A stretch of DNA of 64,000 nt from Amanita rubescens (lineage: Eukaryota; Basidiomycota; Agaricomycetes; Agaricales; Amanitaceae), in the NCBI GenBank assembly GCA_015039365.1, contig WION01000010.1, forward strand, positions 248,001-312,000. Direction: 5' to 3'. Shown piece by piece: positions 22,372 through 36,131 of this stretch (its first letter is position 1; the number at the start of each line of letters is the position of its first letter). Made by a program: the position numbers and the translations under genes. The notes beneath the pieces were generated by a model, which made no database searches, was not told where the DNA came from, and was given only the letters and a program-made list of their open reading frames with translations.

Positions 22372-23170
22372 CGTGGGGAGTGCAATTGGTCTGGTGCGGG
22401 CCGTAGCAGCGTCATAAAATATCATGCATCTTGTTAACCAAGCAGTAGTTGTAAGGTATACATACTAGATTCTTCTACTGGCTGGCAGAAGATTTTTCGT
22501 TTATGAACAGATCGAAGCGTACATTGTACAATTGAAAGTACTAGGCTGGTTGTCGCCAAGCTCAGACTCTTCAAGTTTCCACTGCAGCGGGGAGGAAGTC
22601 CTCCAGGTTGGACTCGGCGACAGAGAAGTGAGTGCTTGCCAAGGTGGAGGGAAGAACTGTGGTGAAGATTTTATCAGGGTCACGGTATCTCGAAGACTAC
22701 GAGATCTAAACATGCAACTGAAGGAGTCTCTCGCGATTGGCAAGTGTATGTAAAGCTCTGTCGATGCTCGTAGTCCTTCGAAAGCCTTTTGGTTTTTTCT
22801 CCAGCTCTACATTGCAGCACAATCTTGCGACGGCTCCCAGTACATCATTTCCAGATGCGAGTGTTCCTTGTTGTAACGAGAGGTTACAGCAAGTACATCA
22901 ATTCCCGTAGTCGGAACCCATTGTAAATAAGAACAGGATGACGAGACGTTGGAGTTCCGGGTCAAGCTTGATGTGCCCACATTGATACACAACTATGTAT
23001 TCTGCCATCGTCAGGTGATAGCGGCATCACATTGTTCAACAATTCAAGACAGGGCGTCGAAAGGGACTTAATGAATGATGAAGGTGGCTTCGAGAGTTCC
23101 CGGGTGCTATAACACCACTGTTACTAACTTCTCTGGTCGTTCATGAATTCATACTATCATTGTCTTTCTT
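22372..23170. other. Stretch without a supported gene
   Basis: About 800 bases. Short open frames occur on both strands at 22501-22753 and 22807-22992 but are unlike known proteins and are broken by stops. The right end should contain the 3' end of the V-ATPase gene. Possibly more of the decayed gene to the left. Confidence 0.3.
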
Positions 23171-24118
23171 TCACGTATAAAATTTACGATTGTCATTCTT
23201 TCCAAACAGCTCAGTCCTAATCTCAGGAAGCATCTGTCAAAAATAAGCAATCTGTGGGCGTCAGCCAAACTGGAGATAGCTTACCCGATCTTCCAGCAGC
23301 CTCAATCTCTCGTCCAGGCTATTGTCTAGCGTGATTCTCCGCGATGCATTGACTAGTTTTATGCCCCCGGCACTAAAGAAATGAAGGGAGACGTTGTAGA
23401 GTTTAAAAATGTGGGACCTACGAGTCATCGCTCAAGCTCTCTTCGATATGGATTTCCACGTCTCTACCGCTAATTTCTTTATACGACCGTTTGGAATCGT
23501 CTACTGCTTTCTGGACAATGTCGGAGTCCTTTCGTCGCGCATATATGGTAACCACTGGTTCGAGAAGCATTAAAAGACCCTGTGTGATAACGCCCTCGAG
23601 GAACTGGGCATATCTTCCGCTATTCTCTGAGGCGTCGGATAGGGATAGAAGAGAATTGCGAGCGGTGGCAAACAGATCCTGCAGGTGTTCTTCTCTGCGA
23701 TGAAGGAGCTTCAATCGGGATTTGTTCGTTAAGGTAGATTGAGCGCTGAGAGCAAGATAGTGGGCCCATGCCTGAAGGAGTGAATACAAGGTAGACTGAC
23801 ATTTTCTGGGCCACATCGGCTCCTTTGCGCTTCTTCTCAAACTGGGCATCGATCGCCAGCTGTTCTTGCTTTACCAGTTTCGCCTATTGTTGCACGCTGA
23901 GCGAAAAGCCCGGAGGTACGAACGCATCGCACACCTTTTCGATCGCGAATTCCTCGTCAGCCTTGATACGGATTTCACGGCCCTTCTCTAGTGCTTCTTG
24001 CTTAATGAAGGCAACCTGGATCACCGGACAAGTGAGGAGAGTGAGGTCATTTCAAGCTGTTACGGACCATCTTATTGAGCTCCGTGATGACTTCTTCATC
24101 ATTCAGTGCCCGCGACAT
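23171..24118 (-). CDS. VMA4: V-type ATPase subunit E
   Basis: Peripheral stalk subunit of the vacuolar proton pump (V1 sector), pairing with subunit G. The minus-strand start reads MSRALNDEEVITELNKM, then exons give AFIKQEALEKGREIRIKADE, AKLVKQEQLAIDAQFEKKRK and the block QSTLTNKSRLKLLHRREEHL, FATARNSLLSLS, all standard for the family. The C-terminal head has ISGRDVEIHIEESLSDDS and, after an intron, AGGIKLVNASRRITLDNSLD, then ERLRLLEDR, ending with FGKNDNRKFYT. At least five introns of about 50 bases. Predicted length near 226-230 residues, as expected. Only 79 bases separate its ATG from the stop of the gene upstream. Confidence 0.93.
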
Positions 24119-24197
24119 GGCGGGTTGTAAGTACGAGTTGGGGCGTGAGAATTGTCCATGATGTATACTCTATATACAACGATCTAATACGTCCAAC

Positions 24198-26413
24198 TCA
24201 ACATAACTGCCACATCTTAACATAATCTCTAAAAGCCAAGCTAACGTGTTAGTATCATTCTGAAACTCATCATCTTCACTCACATCCGGAATGATCTCTT
24301 ATTTTGGCTCGTTGGCCATGTAGCCGCCCACACATTCTGCGCCTGCGCAAATTCTCTCATGGCAGCTACTTTGTGCGTCAGTTGTTTATCCGTGCAAGAA
24401 AGTCATCCCTTACTAAGTGAGCCATCGTACCACGGTTTCCCGCCGACGTTGTCTGGAAACCAGCCAGAAGTTCCTCCTGCAGCGAGGTCAATGATGAGAT
24501 AAAATGCTATGGTGCACTTGGCTTTAGTTCCACTCTGGTAGTTGTATCACGCACCTTGGTCGAACGGCGCTGACGGCCCTCTGTTCTCCCATGGGTCGTT
24601 GACAACAGCCTTGGCGCTTCCGTTCTGTGCAGTCTCAGGGAACCTGCAATTGATTCAGGAGATACGCATTGGAATGTGAACTTGAACGAACCCGCCCCGC
24701 TGCCAGAAACTGTTACCCTTTCCGGAAATGCGAATGTTTAGCATTGCATTAAGTCTCGAATCTGTGTAGAATCTCATAAAATCTTGATCCCATTCAAACC
24801 CGTACACGTGGAAGCCTTGATCAAACGATGAACGTTTAAGCGAATACCTGTGCGAAATCGAGGTCGTTCTGAACAAAGTGCAATTCGACTTACCATCCGT
24901 AGATCTGATTTAGGATGGTTGGAAGTGGCCCATAGTTCAATGACGAGCGAACAAAATTCGATCCCTGCGCTGGATACGATGGTCCATTACCTCGTGCTTC
25001 TATGATGTCTATTTCGCCTGAGCTAGGCCAACTGCCATATATATTTTTCTCTGGCAACATCCAAACCGCCGGCCAAAGCCAATCCCTGTAAGTTGCACTT
25101 TTAGTCTCGATATGTTGTGATTGCAGACCGCGAAACCTGCCCTGTAGGAAATTTGGCTCTGAATTCTATTTTGCCATAGGTAATGTTCTTCTTCCCCCTT
25201 GTGCTTATGCGTGCACTCATCACAGGGTTGATAACAGTTCCCGCTGCAGCACTACTGGTTACCGTGCAAGCGGTACGATTGCTCGTAGTGCACCCGCTAA
25301 GGGTGTAATTGCCGCCATTGAGTACATTCGGAACAGTGTCTGAGGTCAGGGTAGGGTAAATATAAAGTTCAGAATCCTGGAGGAAAAGATTGTTTGGCGA
25401 ATTTGTCGTCATCTGAAATTCACCATTTCTACGCAGGTCAATAAAACATCGAACTGTGCCTTACATGTCACCTACCCGAATCCCCCCAGTTCAACATCAT
25501 ACGACCATACCGAGTTGTCCAACGACGTCCCGTCGAAATTTTCGTCAAGCACCAAGCATAGTCTATTAGGATCCAGTTTCTGTACAGAGGTAAAGCCCTG
25601 CCAACAAAGCACTGCCGCTCCGCCGAGGCCCAATAACATGCAAATTATAGTGATAAAATAACTCAGGGTTGCGCGAGGTTCTTTCTTGCTAAGCCACGGC
25701 TTATCGGATATGGGAATCGGTGCAGCAATACGCGTTGAGGGAAGGGGCGGTTTGGATTTGGGCAAAGCATAAGGCAAAGCAGCAAAAGACCCCGAAGGAG
25801 AAGATGGATTGGTGCCGACCAGCGGATAGGTTGGTGGAGACCACACAGAAGACGAAGGCCTAGATGCGGGAGAAAGAAACGGGGGCCTGAAAGTCTGAGC
25901 ACTGGACGGCCGAGGAATTAGTGTGCCAGAGTCCCCCGATACGACGTTCAGACTTGCGGCTGCGCTTCCCTTAAAGACGGGATTTGGGTTCATCATAAAT
26001 GGCGCTTGCGGTCGCGACAGGTCCGACCAACTTGCGCTGTGGGATAGATCGTGGCTTGTACCTCCGTTAAAGCCACCAGTACCGTCGTCACTCCTATACC
26101 GACGGCTCAGTGCTCGGAAGCCTGGGATGGACATACCGGGGTCGGGATTTCCTGGATAGGCCTGAAAGGGAAATGAAAAAGAGGAAGGAGGGGGACGAGG
26201 CGTGGGCGGAGGAGTCGCTTTGCGGTCGTCTTCTCGAGGCATCCAGAAGCGACGACGGTGCGCGCGCCTTTTGCTTTGCTGCTGCTCTCTGTCTGAATCT
26301 GAGGACAAGTCCTGCGAAGCGCGTTCCCTGGACTCTGCGATAAAGAAGGGACGAGGCTGTGCAAGTTTCGCTGCGCTCTCATCGGAAGAGGAGTTATGGG
26401 AGTTGGAGCTCAT
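24198..26413 (-). CDS. KRE6: KRE6/SKN1-type GH16 beta-glucan synthesis protein
   Basis: Type II membrane glycosidase-like protein of the secretory route, needed for beta-1,6-glucan in the cell wall. A long Ser/Pro-rich cytosolic N-terminus (MSSNSHNSSSDESAAKLAQP on) is followed by a membrane helix around SYFITIICMLLGLGGAAVL. The lumenal GH16 domain contains LCLVLDENFDGTSLD, IEFRAKFPTG, WPAVWMLPE and the catalytic motif GEIDIIEARGN (both Glu present), then FHVYGFEWD and WFPDNVGGKPW. The last intron joins KRSFR to IDYVKMWQLC and TGA at 24198-24200, the characteristic end of this family. Many introns. It is divergent from a GT2 polysaccharide synthase. Confidence 0.9.
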
Positions 26414-26701
26414 GGATGACAGTCCGTTTCCGTCCCATAACTTCGAGACTGATGGCTAAATATGTAGTGCGACAGGCCCGATGAGCAAACCCTTATGGAA
26501 GCGTTTAATGTAATTAATAGCCGCACTATCAGTTTTGCAAGATGTGTTCCCCGTGGAATCGGCGTGGAGCCTACAATGACATCTATGAGGCGCGTCGCAG
26601 GACCCCGGCCAGCTTCACGGCGTGCATCGTGCTAAGTAGAAGGCTCTGTTATCCACTCGCGACTATTCTTATTGCTTCGCGTTTCACACTCCATCCTGTT
26701 C
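26414..26701. promoter_or_regulatory. Shared divergent promoter of two cell-wall genes
   Basis: 288 bases between the ATG of the KRE6-like gene (minus) and the ATG of the GT2 synthase (plus). An AT-rich segment at about 26500-26535 is the only visible feature. Shared control is suggested by layout and related function, not shown by a motif. Confidence 0.45.
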
Positions 26702-29700
26702 ATGGACTACGACCGTAACGATGCCCTCCTCCACTGGATTTTCCGCCAGACTCAAGGAGACGCCTGGTTTCGCCCCAACGAAGAGCACATCCCCTCCGGT
26801 GTCGCTCTCAGAATATCAGATGGTTCGTCGATCCTTTCTTACACGTTATTGAACCTATTAACGGATAACCCAGCGCATCTGGAAGGCGCACCAGAGTTTC
26901 GCGTTTTCCCGTACGAAAACGCGAGTCTCGAGCCTTTCGAGGCCGCAGTCTCTGCCCTGAATCCTCTCGTTGCAGTCAAGGTTAGGAATGCTGCTGTTCA
27001 TGCAGCGCTCGCAGAAGTGTAAGTATATTCACGTTCACCACAATTTACTTTGCCATCCCACGGCCTCCGCCACTTCCATCTCTTTCCCTGACCTGTGGCG
27101 CTGATGCCGTCGAATAAACTGTTTTAGTGCACCAGAAGATAAGCACGTTTATGTTGATGCAAACAATCGCATTCAAATTGTGGAAACGATGCTCATGCTC
27201 CCGCATGCCGACAAGGAACAGTGCGCCGCATTCATCGTAAGTACTGCCACGCAGCTTTATCTAACTTTCCTTACCTAACTCTCGGAAAAGCGAGATGAGC
27301 GCGTGCTGGTCGTTTGGTCCGAGTCAATAGATCACATCGTTCCCTCTTGTCATGACATCGAGGAAAAGCTGCTCAAGCTGCTGTGGCGTTCCCGACCAGC
27401 CCGTTCCGCGAGCACAAATACAAGTTACATGCAACATGGACAAGGGAACAGTGCAACTCCATCAATAGCCGAAGGAAGCACAGAAGGCCTCGCCCCAGGT
27501 GGCGGAAGTCTTAGAGGCGTTAGCCGCGTAGGTTCTGCCGTCGGGCTTGGCGGAAGAGCTTCGGGCTTCAACTTTTTCGGGGATCTGTCCGACCAAGATG
27601 GTAAGGAAAGGACCGAGGAAACGCAGCCCTCGCAGGCGACGGCCAGCAGCAACAAGACCTTCTGGAAAAGGTTATTTTGCAGGACTGAGTCAAAGGACAG
27701 GGACCTCGAGGCACTCAATCCAAATCAAAGGCCTGTTATGTTATATGCCCCTCTATACAACGGATTAGCAGCTGGACTGTCGCTCGGTCCGTACAATGCT
27801 ATGGAGTGTTGCCATTGTTGACTCTTTTGTTTAGTTATCATCGGGAATGGTGTCAGTAAGTATCGTAGCTGATGCACACCAGCTTGGCTGATGGTTTACA
27901 GAGATCTTACTCGAAGAATGGTCTCTTGATGGACAATTCACCCACTTCGCCCTTTGTGCACTAGTCCCTTTGCTGTATTGCGTGTCTCTGGTGAGCGTGA
28001 ACTACACGTGTGATCCAAATTTAACTTAATGTTCTTTAGTTCTTTACTTTGCAGATGATGCAGAACATATCTATGGCGTATGCTAAATCCAATGACCGTT
28101 TGATTAGTCTCCTGAGAGCCTGCCTATAGAATTGGTCCAATTGCCCAGTACCATCAGAATTCCAAGTATTATTCCGCCATTAAGCCGTTGCCCAACAAGG
28201 TAGTAGACATGGCTCTACCGCACATTACTATACAGATGCCTGTGTATAAAGAAAGCCTCGAGACTGTGCTGTGAGTGTGAGGCGTTTTCTGGGCTGATGT
28301 TATCTAACCGTCGCAGGGCGCCGTCTATTGAATCACTCAAGAGAGCTATGCAAACTTATGCAAGACAAGGAGGAACATCAACCATATTCATCAACGACGA
28401 CGGTTTACGGGTTGGCTTTTTATACGTCTGCATTACTACGACGCTGATCCTTCCCTAGGTCATCAGCGCCGAGGAACGAGACAAGCGCATAGCGTATTAC
28501 GCGAATCATAATATAGGCTGGGTAGCGCGCCCGAAACATGACAATGCTCCTGATGGATTCAAACGTGCTGGTCGATTCAAGAAGGCATCTAATCTAAACT
28601 ATGGTTAGACAATTAGTCAAGCCAATTTGCCTAATGCCTGACGTCATCGCAGGGCTTGCGGTCTCGCTGAAAGCAGAACAACACTTAGAAACGCTTCTAG
28701 TAGCACATAACGAGAAAGGAAATGCGCGGCCGTCTACCTCTGATGACCATGCGCGCCAACAACCGCAGTACGGAATGCAATATCAACATCGGGAAGGGGA
28801 TGATCAAGAAGTTCCAGGCACGACAACACTCACTTCTCCCGCGAACGGATCAAGAGACGGACAAGGGGACGAAGAACTGGAAGAAAAAGCATTGGGTATG
28901 GCAATTGAAGAGATGTGGGAAGAAAGTGGCGAACGATGGCGACCTTGGGCCGCAAATGGCAAGGCGGTAAGAATCGGCGAGATTATATTACTTGTCGACT
29001 CGGATACAGTTGTCCCGGAAGATTGCTTGCGAGATGCCGCAAGGGAAATGCACGAATGTCCTGAGGTCGCGATCATTCAACACGAAAGCGGTTGGTGCAT
29101 ATGTCTTCTCGCGTAGACAACGCTAATCTCTTCGTTGTAAAGACGTCATGCAAATCGCACATCATTACTTCGAGAACGGCTTGTCATACTTCACGAGAAG
29201 AATCAACAGGTGTATATCCATGAGTATGTTCACCAGACGTTTATTACGAGAGAGACTTTATTTAGCCGTCAATGCAGCATGCGCGAATGGAGAGGTAGCC
29301 CCATTTGTAGGCCATAATGCGTAAGTCCAATGCTATGGCACTGCATCATTTCTGATATAATCCAGTTTCTTGCGCTGGAAAGCCCTCCAAGATGCTGCCT
29401 TCGTAGATGCATCTGACGGGAAGGAGAAGATCTGGTCCGAATCTAACGTGTCAGAAGACTTCGATATGGCACTGAGGCTCCAGCTGCAAGGTTATATAAT
29501 TCGGTACGTATATTTTGTGATCTTGACTCATAGATTGCTGAGAGTCTCTGCAGGTGGGCCACTTACTCAGAAGGTGGCTTCAAGGAGGGCGTGTCTTTGA
29601 GCGTCGATGATGAACTGAATAGGTGGCAAAAATATGCTTATGGTCAGTACGACGTAATCTTTTAATGCCCATTTCTGAAAAAGAAAAACGTTGTCATATA

Positions 29701-30814
29701 GGCTGCAACGAGTGAGTGCGCAGCACCCATGGCAACCGTTCTAGCGTGTATACTAATCTCAAACAGGCTACTTTTCAACCCGATAGTCCAGTGGTGGCGC
29801 AAAGGTCCCATCAATGGCCAGATTCACCGTTTTCTTTGGTCCAGGGCACCGATACATTACAAAGTATCTATGCTAGCTTGTAAGTTTGTCTCGCGTTTCT
29901 GTGGCCCTTGAAAACTGAGAGCAATACAATAGATATGTTTTCGTATTGTACGTGGAAAAGAATATACGTTATGGTAATCTGACTATCCACCGATAGATGG
30001 CATTGCCGCGGCGGCGATAATCGCGGTTATCAATTATCTAATGCTAGGTTTTCAGTTTCCTGTCGACGGATACTACTTGCACTCCTTTGAAATCTGGTTG
30101 GCAACCATTGTAGTGTTTTATGGGTCTGGAAATGTGGGTTATACCCTCCTGGAATACCGCCTGGGGCATAGGGAGCTGGTAAATGCAATTAGAGCTTACA
30201 GACGGCATCATTGACACCCCTATAGATCTCAGGCTTCCTGGAAAATTTGATGTGGATACCATTCTTGTGAGTAGCACGACTGGCTTTGTTAAAACATGCT
30301 ATATATCCCCCTAGTTTTTTCTTTTTCGGCGGCTTGTCTATTCCTATAAGTCAAGCAATTCTGGCCCACCTTGTTTCTTATAATATTACCTGGTCGGCAA
30401 CCTTGAAAGAAGTTCACAGGTCAAACTTTTTCAAAGAGATTCCGAAAATCTTGAAGAGGTAAGAATCTTCAGCAACGTTGATTCGTTCCCTCATCCTGTG
30501 GCATTGTAGGTTTTGGTTTTCTCTTCTAGTATCGTTTGTACTTCTAGCTGGCGTGGTTATCTGTGCCACGAATCTTATACCCCTCGCATGGCGAGTAGAC
30601 GGATCAGGATGGGCAGTAATATTCCCAGTTTGGTGCGTTGCACGCTCGTGTCTCTCACTCCACATGACAGGTTAACTCTGCCAATAGCATCATCGCAGCG
30701 TGTCATATTCTCTTTCCTGTGAGTAAATACCACAAAGTCCCTTAGTCAATGTCCGCTCATGAGTCATACGCACAGATTGTCTTGAACCCCTGGTTGATGG
30801 TATTTTCTTATTAA
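26702..30814 (+). CDS. GT2 family processive polysaccharide synthase
   Basis: Multi-pass glycosyltransferase family 2 protein of the chitin/cellulose/hyaluronan synthase superfamily, related to the fungal type 2 GT group (ZtGT2-like). The N-terminus RNDALLHWIFRQTQGDAWF is a conserved fungal module. After a linker and membrane helices (FTHFALCALVPLLYCVSLFF) the catalytic region has ITIQMPVYKESLETVL, STIFINDDGLRVIS, the metal-binding DSD of IILLVDSDTVVPEDC, and the ED of SESNVSEDFDMALRLQ. A DELNRWQKYAYGC stretch stands where Q-x-x-RW is expected. C-terminal helices run to VLNPWLMVFSY and TAA. About fifteen introns. The product polymer is unknown. An in-frame TTG upstream was rejected as start. 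Confidence 0.8.
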
Positions 30815-31341
30815 TCCTAGACACTGCAGTAGAGTTCATGTGTCTTTTCAACCCGTATTCACGGACAGTTTTGGGACAACGTTATGGTGAACATGATCAC
30901 CTCACTTTAGACAGCTTATCTTCACAGCCTTCAGGCTATTTCAGTAAACAGGGCGGACAATGCAATGAGGCTCCTCTGAGCTAAATACGTCTTTTTCGTA
31001 AAGGTGTGAAATGGATACTACGACGTTGTCACGTTGGCAAGGTGTTTCGGGGTACCGCGAAGTCCTCACAGTTAGAAGCTAACTCCACTCATCCTTTCTG
31101 CTTCCTGACGTAATAGTTGTTACCCGCTACGTTCAATGAAGCCACCCGGGCCTGCATTTTGTCCGGAAGTCTTTTGCATTGTCAATATCAGAGTAGAATA
31201 CAAGGAGACAAGCTTCCGTCGAACTTCTGAGGCGTGCGCCGTTAATGACCGTTACACTACTTACTCGGTGCAGGCAGTCGTGTGACAAATAGTCGGCATC
31301 TCCCGAAGTAATTTTGATCTTCATTCACTGTGGGCACCGAC
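30815..31341. other. GT2-eIF3l intergenic spacer
   Basis: About 527 bases. Open frames here are short and unconvincing. It should contain the GT2 3' end and the eIF3 subunit promoter. No RNA gene or repeat seen. Confidence 0.35.
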
Positions 31342-33718
31342 ATGGCTCAAAATCGTGTAGCACTGTGGACCGCTGAGGATATGGAGGAGGATGTCGACCT
31401 TTCACTTGCCCTAGGAAGTTACGGTCAAAATGGCCATTATAACGATGGTCAGCTCACCGATCCACCTGTAATTTGTGTTCACTTGTCAATGTGCTCTGCT
31501 AGCCCCCCTGCCGCAACCTCAGATTGATGAATCTGCTTTTCTTGCCATGCAGCAGCACATGGCGCAACAAGCTGCTTTTTCACAGATTCCAGACGTTGTG
31601 AAAGGCGTGAGTGATCCAGGGTGTCGAAATTATATATGGCTAATACAAAGCAACGACACAGTTCATCGTTCACTTCCACCAAGCTGTACTGGAAAACAAT
31701 CTAGCAGAGATTACCGTTGCTTATGAGAGCGGATGGAATAAATACACTGAAAAGTTTTATTCGAGATCGGAATGGCCAGAGGCGGAGATCATCGCACCCC
31801 TTGTCAATGACGGTGAGGTCACTGAAGTGCACTTTCCTTTCATCTTACTCAATGCTACGCCACAAGACCCTATATTCCTTATTTTGTACCGCGAACTTTA
31901 TTACCGACACGTCTACTCACGACTGCAACCAAACATCGACGATCGATTTCACTCTTACGAGAATAGCTGCGAGTTATTCAATTACCTGCTAAGTTCGTTA
32001 TGCCTTCACGTATTTTTTATCTGATTTTTATTCTGACTACAGATTCGGATGGTCCTGTACCACTCGAGCTGCCTGAACAATGGCTTTGGGATATTATTGA
32101 CGAATTTATCTACCAATTTCAAGTTTTCTGCTCGTGGAGGTCGAAGGTCAAGTCAAAATCGGATGACGAACTCATGATGCTTGCTGATTGTGGCTCCGTA
32201 AGTGCAGTTCAGTTCAGCTGTCATGTATGATGCTCAATGGTTCACTGAAGGTTTGGAGCTCGTACAGTGTGCTTAATGTTTTGTATTCCCTCATCCAAAA
32301 GTCCAGGATAAACGAATATATTATCGCACAGCAACAAGGCAAATCTCCGGAAGAGATAGCGTATGGTGCTGGAGTTGTTTGTATATGGTAGTACTGACTT
32401 GTGAATAGGGAGATCGCTGGAGAGTACGGTCAACGTCCGCTATATCGTATGCTCGGATACTTCAGTATCATTGGGCTGCTCAGAGTCCATGTTCTGCTCG
32501 GAGATTTCACATTGGCTCTTAAAGTCATGGACAACGTGGAGCTAAACCAAAAAGTATTTGTTATCTTCTGGCTCTCCGATGTTTTCTGACCCCGTAAAAG
32601 TCGCCTTTCACGCGCGTAACTGCGTGCCATGTAACAACGTACTATTATGTCGGGTTCTGCTACATGATGCTTCGGCGTTACTCGGATGCCATCCGGACAT
32701 TTATCACAATCCTCAATTTCATCATGAGGATGCGGCAATACCACACCCGTAGCTATCAATATGATCAGGTGAGAATATGCGCAAGAAAACTTGGCAGTCA
32801 GCTGAAATCTTTTCATTCATGACCAGATTAGCAAGACTGCTGATAGAATGTATGCATTGTTCGCAATGTGCAATGCAATTTCACCCAGCCGGTTGGATGA
32901 CAACATTGCTAATATTGCTAAAGAGCGCTACGGAGAGCAAATATCTAAAATGTCCCGCGGGGGGTATGTGCTCTGCACCTCAATTGAACAATTAATAATG
33001 AATTGCAGACAGGTGGCGTTGGCCGAGTTCCAAGAACTCTTCCTATACGCGTGCCCAAAATTTATCACAGCCAACTCTCCGCCTTATGAAGACCCTACTG
33101 CGATCTCCATGATCCTTGCGCCAACATCTCCGACAGAGTCTCCACAGCAGACGTCAACGCTACAACCAGACCCTACGCACCGGCACCTCAACCTGTTCTT
33201 AACGGACGTTACTGCCCATGCTCCTGTCCCAACGCTCCGAAGCTTTTTAAAGTTATATACCAGTCTCGGAGCTAAAAAGTTGGCTAATTTCCTGGATGCT
33301 GATGAGGAAGAAATGGTGCAAGAATTGATGATGATGAAGCAGTCAAGCCGCCAGCTCAGCCGTATATCAGGGAATGAGAAAGGTCTTCTTGATGGTCAAG
33401 CGATCCCGACTAGTGATCTTGACTTTGTTATCGACGAGGTATGTATTTGACCAAGTTACAAGGCCTTTACAAGTCTCATTATACACTCAGAACATGGTTC
33501 ATATTGCAGAGTCTACGGTTGGCAGACGGTATGCTTGGTGGTTCATCAAGAACACGGAGAGGGCACAGCGAATCTACGATGAGCTGAAAAGCATGCCCTT
33601 GCCTGCACCTCCACAACAGGTTGTTAGTCTTGCGGCCTCGTCAGGGACAACGAATACGACCGAAACAACAAAAAGGACTGGCCCGAAGGTGGCATGGGGA
33701 AGTGTCAAAGTTGCATGA
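31342..33718 (+). CDS. EIF3L: Translation initiation factor eIF3 subunit l
   Basis: Non-core PCI-domain subunit of eIF3, present in filamentous fungi and animals. After a short acidic start ([19 protein letters not shown]) the exons give [59 protein letters not shown] and [20 protein letters not shown], all hallmark eIF3l stretches. The PCI part has [20 protein letters not shown] and, after the last intron, [20 protein letters not shown]. The protein ends with a low-complexity Thr/Ser/Pro tail and [10 protein letters not shown]. About nine introns. A GTG four codons upstream was rejected. The next gene starts 76 bases after the stop. Confidence 0.92.
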
Positions 33719-33794
33719 GTAAAGTAGCCAACAATGTATTTACATAGTTGTAGTATTGCCATACTTGGAAGGACACTTCTTTCACATTGACGAT

Positions 33795-34934
33795 ATGGAT
33801 CCCGCAGACTCTGACACGACACCAGCCACATTCAATGAGCATTTGACGTTTCCTTTTGCAGGTTCTGACATTGCTGAATCACTAAACTACATTCCTCTGC
33901 AACCACGCCTGGTATTGAAAGACAGGTTGTACGTCGGAAATCTGCATCCGACCGTCGACGAGTGCGTCTACCAAATCCTGTCATGCTTCAACTTCACCTG
34001 TTTCCAGATACACCTTGCTGCAGGTCTTTTCGAAGTTTGGAAAAATCACAAAACTTGACTTTTTGTTCCACAAGACGGGAGCGCTGAAAGGGAAGCCGAG
34101 GGGCTATGCTTTTATAGAGTATGGCGAGCAAGCTGTGAGTAGCGCCTTAGCTCCGTCTCGTTAATCATGGACGCTCACCCGGGATTTATTTTATTCCTCT
34201 GTCGTTGGCTGGGATGATCAATGACCTTGCGACTTCAACGCCCCAATCAAAAGGTCGCCCGGGGAGCGATATATGTCTTACCCAACGACAGCTGTTATCG
34301 TTAAACCATTGCTAACTACGGATCCTATTGACATAGGATGCGCTTAAAGCTTTGACCAAAGCTCACGACAAATTGCTTCGTGGGCGGAAACTGGTAGTTA
34401 CTTATGCACATCAGGCGCCAATGGATCAGGAGTCATCCGGATCTATGAGTCTCAGGCACAGGAAGACGGTTACGGAGGCTGGGAGACCAACTACACTGAG
34501 CCTGATAAAGACTGGAGTGAACGACAGACGTCATCCGTATGTCCTGCATTTTATGGATACTTGAACACGGTTTTGACTTTGACCCAAGCCGAACCGAGGA
34601 TAAGATTGCCCTGATGGAGGCCAAATTGAAGCAGTTGGGAGGCAGTAGTTCATCAGAGGCATCGACATCGATAGCGGCACCAGCACCTCTGCATCCGTCG
34701 TTGCCCGCCAAGCCGCCACCGCCAATAAGCGGGACGCGTGGTAGTCCAATAGGCCCCATGCGTAGACGAGAGCGATCAAAAATCCATTCACCAACGCCAC
34801 TACCATCTCTGCCCATCATGCCCCCACCGCAGACACCCCTGCAGACGCAATCTGGCCCTTCAATTTCGTCGTCTTTGACGCGTTCAAGACCCAAGCTGGC
34901 TGGGGTCAAAATCTTAAGGCAAAAGGACAAGTAG
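33795..34934 (+). CDS. RBM18: RBM18-like RNA-binding protein with one RRM
   Basis: Single RNA recognition motif: RNP2 is RLYVGNLHP and RNP1 is KPRGYAFIEYG, with FGKITKLDFLFHKTGALKG between, the pattern of the RBM18 family. After the RRM, KLVVTYAH matches the family's fourth strand. The C-terminal half is Ser/Pro-rich with basic patches (MRRRERSK) and ends LAGVKILRQKDK. A GT-AG intron near 34524 removes a premature stop and joins RRHP to RTEDKIALMEAKL. The RNA target is unknown. Convergent with the uL14 gene, 98 bases apart. Confidence 0.8.
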
Positions 34935-35032
34935 TTGTAATCACAAGTTGTATTAAATGTACAAGCGCTCATGACACACATAACGCAAGTTATCAAATGA
35001 TTGCATGACGAGGTATGGAAATGATACGAGGT

Positions 35033-35655
<623 letters not shown>

Positions 35656-36131
35656 TTGAGTCTGTTAGATTTCGGATACACTGTTATCGTAGCCACCCGA
35701 GCCGGCACGAGCAAAACTGTACAGTTTTACGGCTAATACCGCTATGCCCAAACTAGACCAAAGCATGATCAGCTAATTCCCACGATTCGATAATATCTGT
35801 TCCCAGAGCCTCGTCAATATGGCAAGGTCCATTCTATTCATAAGAAAATTAAGCCCGATCAAGGTCAGAAGAACATCTTTTCTCTATGGAGAAAGACCAA
35901 ATGTAGTGATTTGTACACCGTAAAGGTATCAGCTGACCGTAGCCTGTGATACGAACGTAATGAACCAGAGTAAACGTCAAGTCAGGCGCCACGAATAAGT
36001 GATGGGTCACCAGTCACCAGCTCAAGAAGTACTTAGCTCCCAATCTGTCAATTCTATGTGACAGCCCCTCAAAATATCTGCATGAGCGATATTTAAAGCC
36101 TTGGCAGCTGCTCACACAGTCTTGTCGAACT
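35656..36131. promoter_or_regulatory. uL14-catalase divergent promoter region
   Basis: 476 bases between two start codons pointing apart. A TATA-like ATATTTAAAG lies at about 36087-36096, about 40 bases before the catalase ATG, and the palindrome TCAGCTGA at 35929-35936. A 35-codon open frame near 35820 has no start codon and was not called. Confidence 0.45.

Noticed and set aside
23825..24130. Plus-strand frame opposite V-ATPase subunit E
   Set aside because: Antisense to secure VMA4 exons.
34433..34996. 187-codon minus-strand open frame
   Set aside because: Antisense to the RBM18-like gene's Ser/Pro-rich tail; no domain, and it would cross the sense gene's intron and exons.
35819..35950. 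Basic 40-residue frame upstream of the first catalase (QYGKVHSIHKKIKPDQGQK)
   Set aside because: It looks protein-like at first but has no start codon, an upstream stop, and lies in a promoter region.
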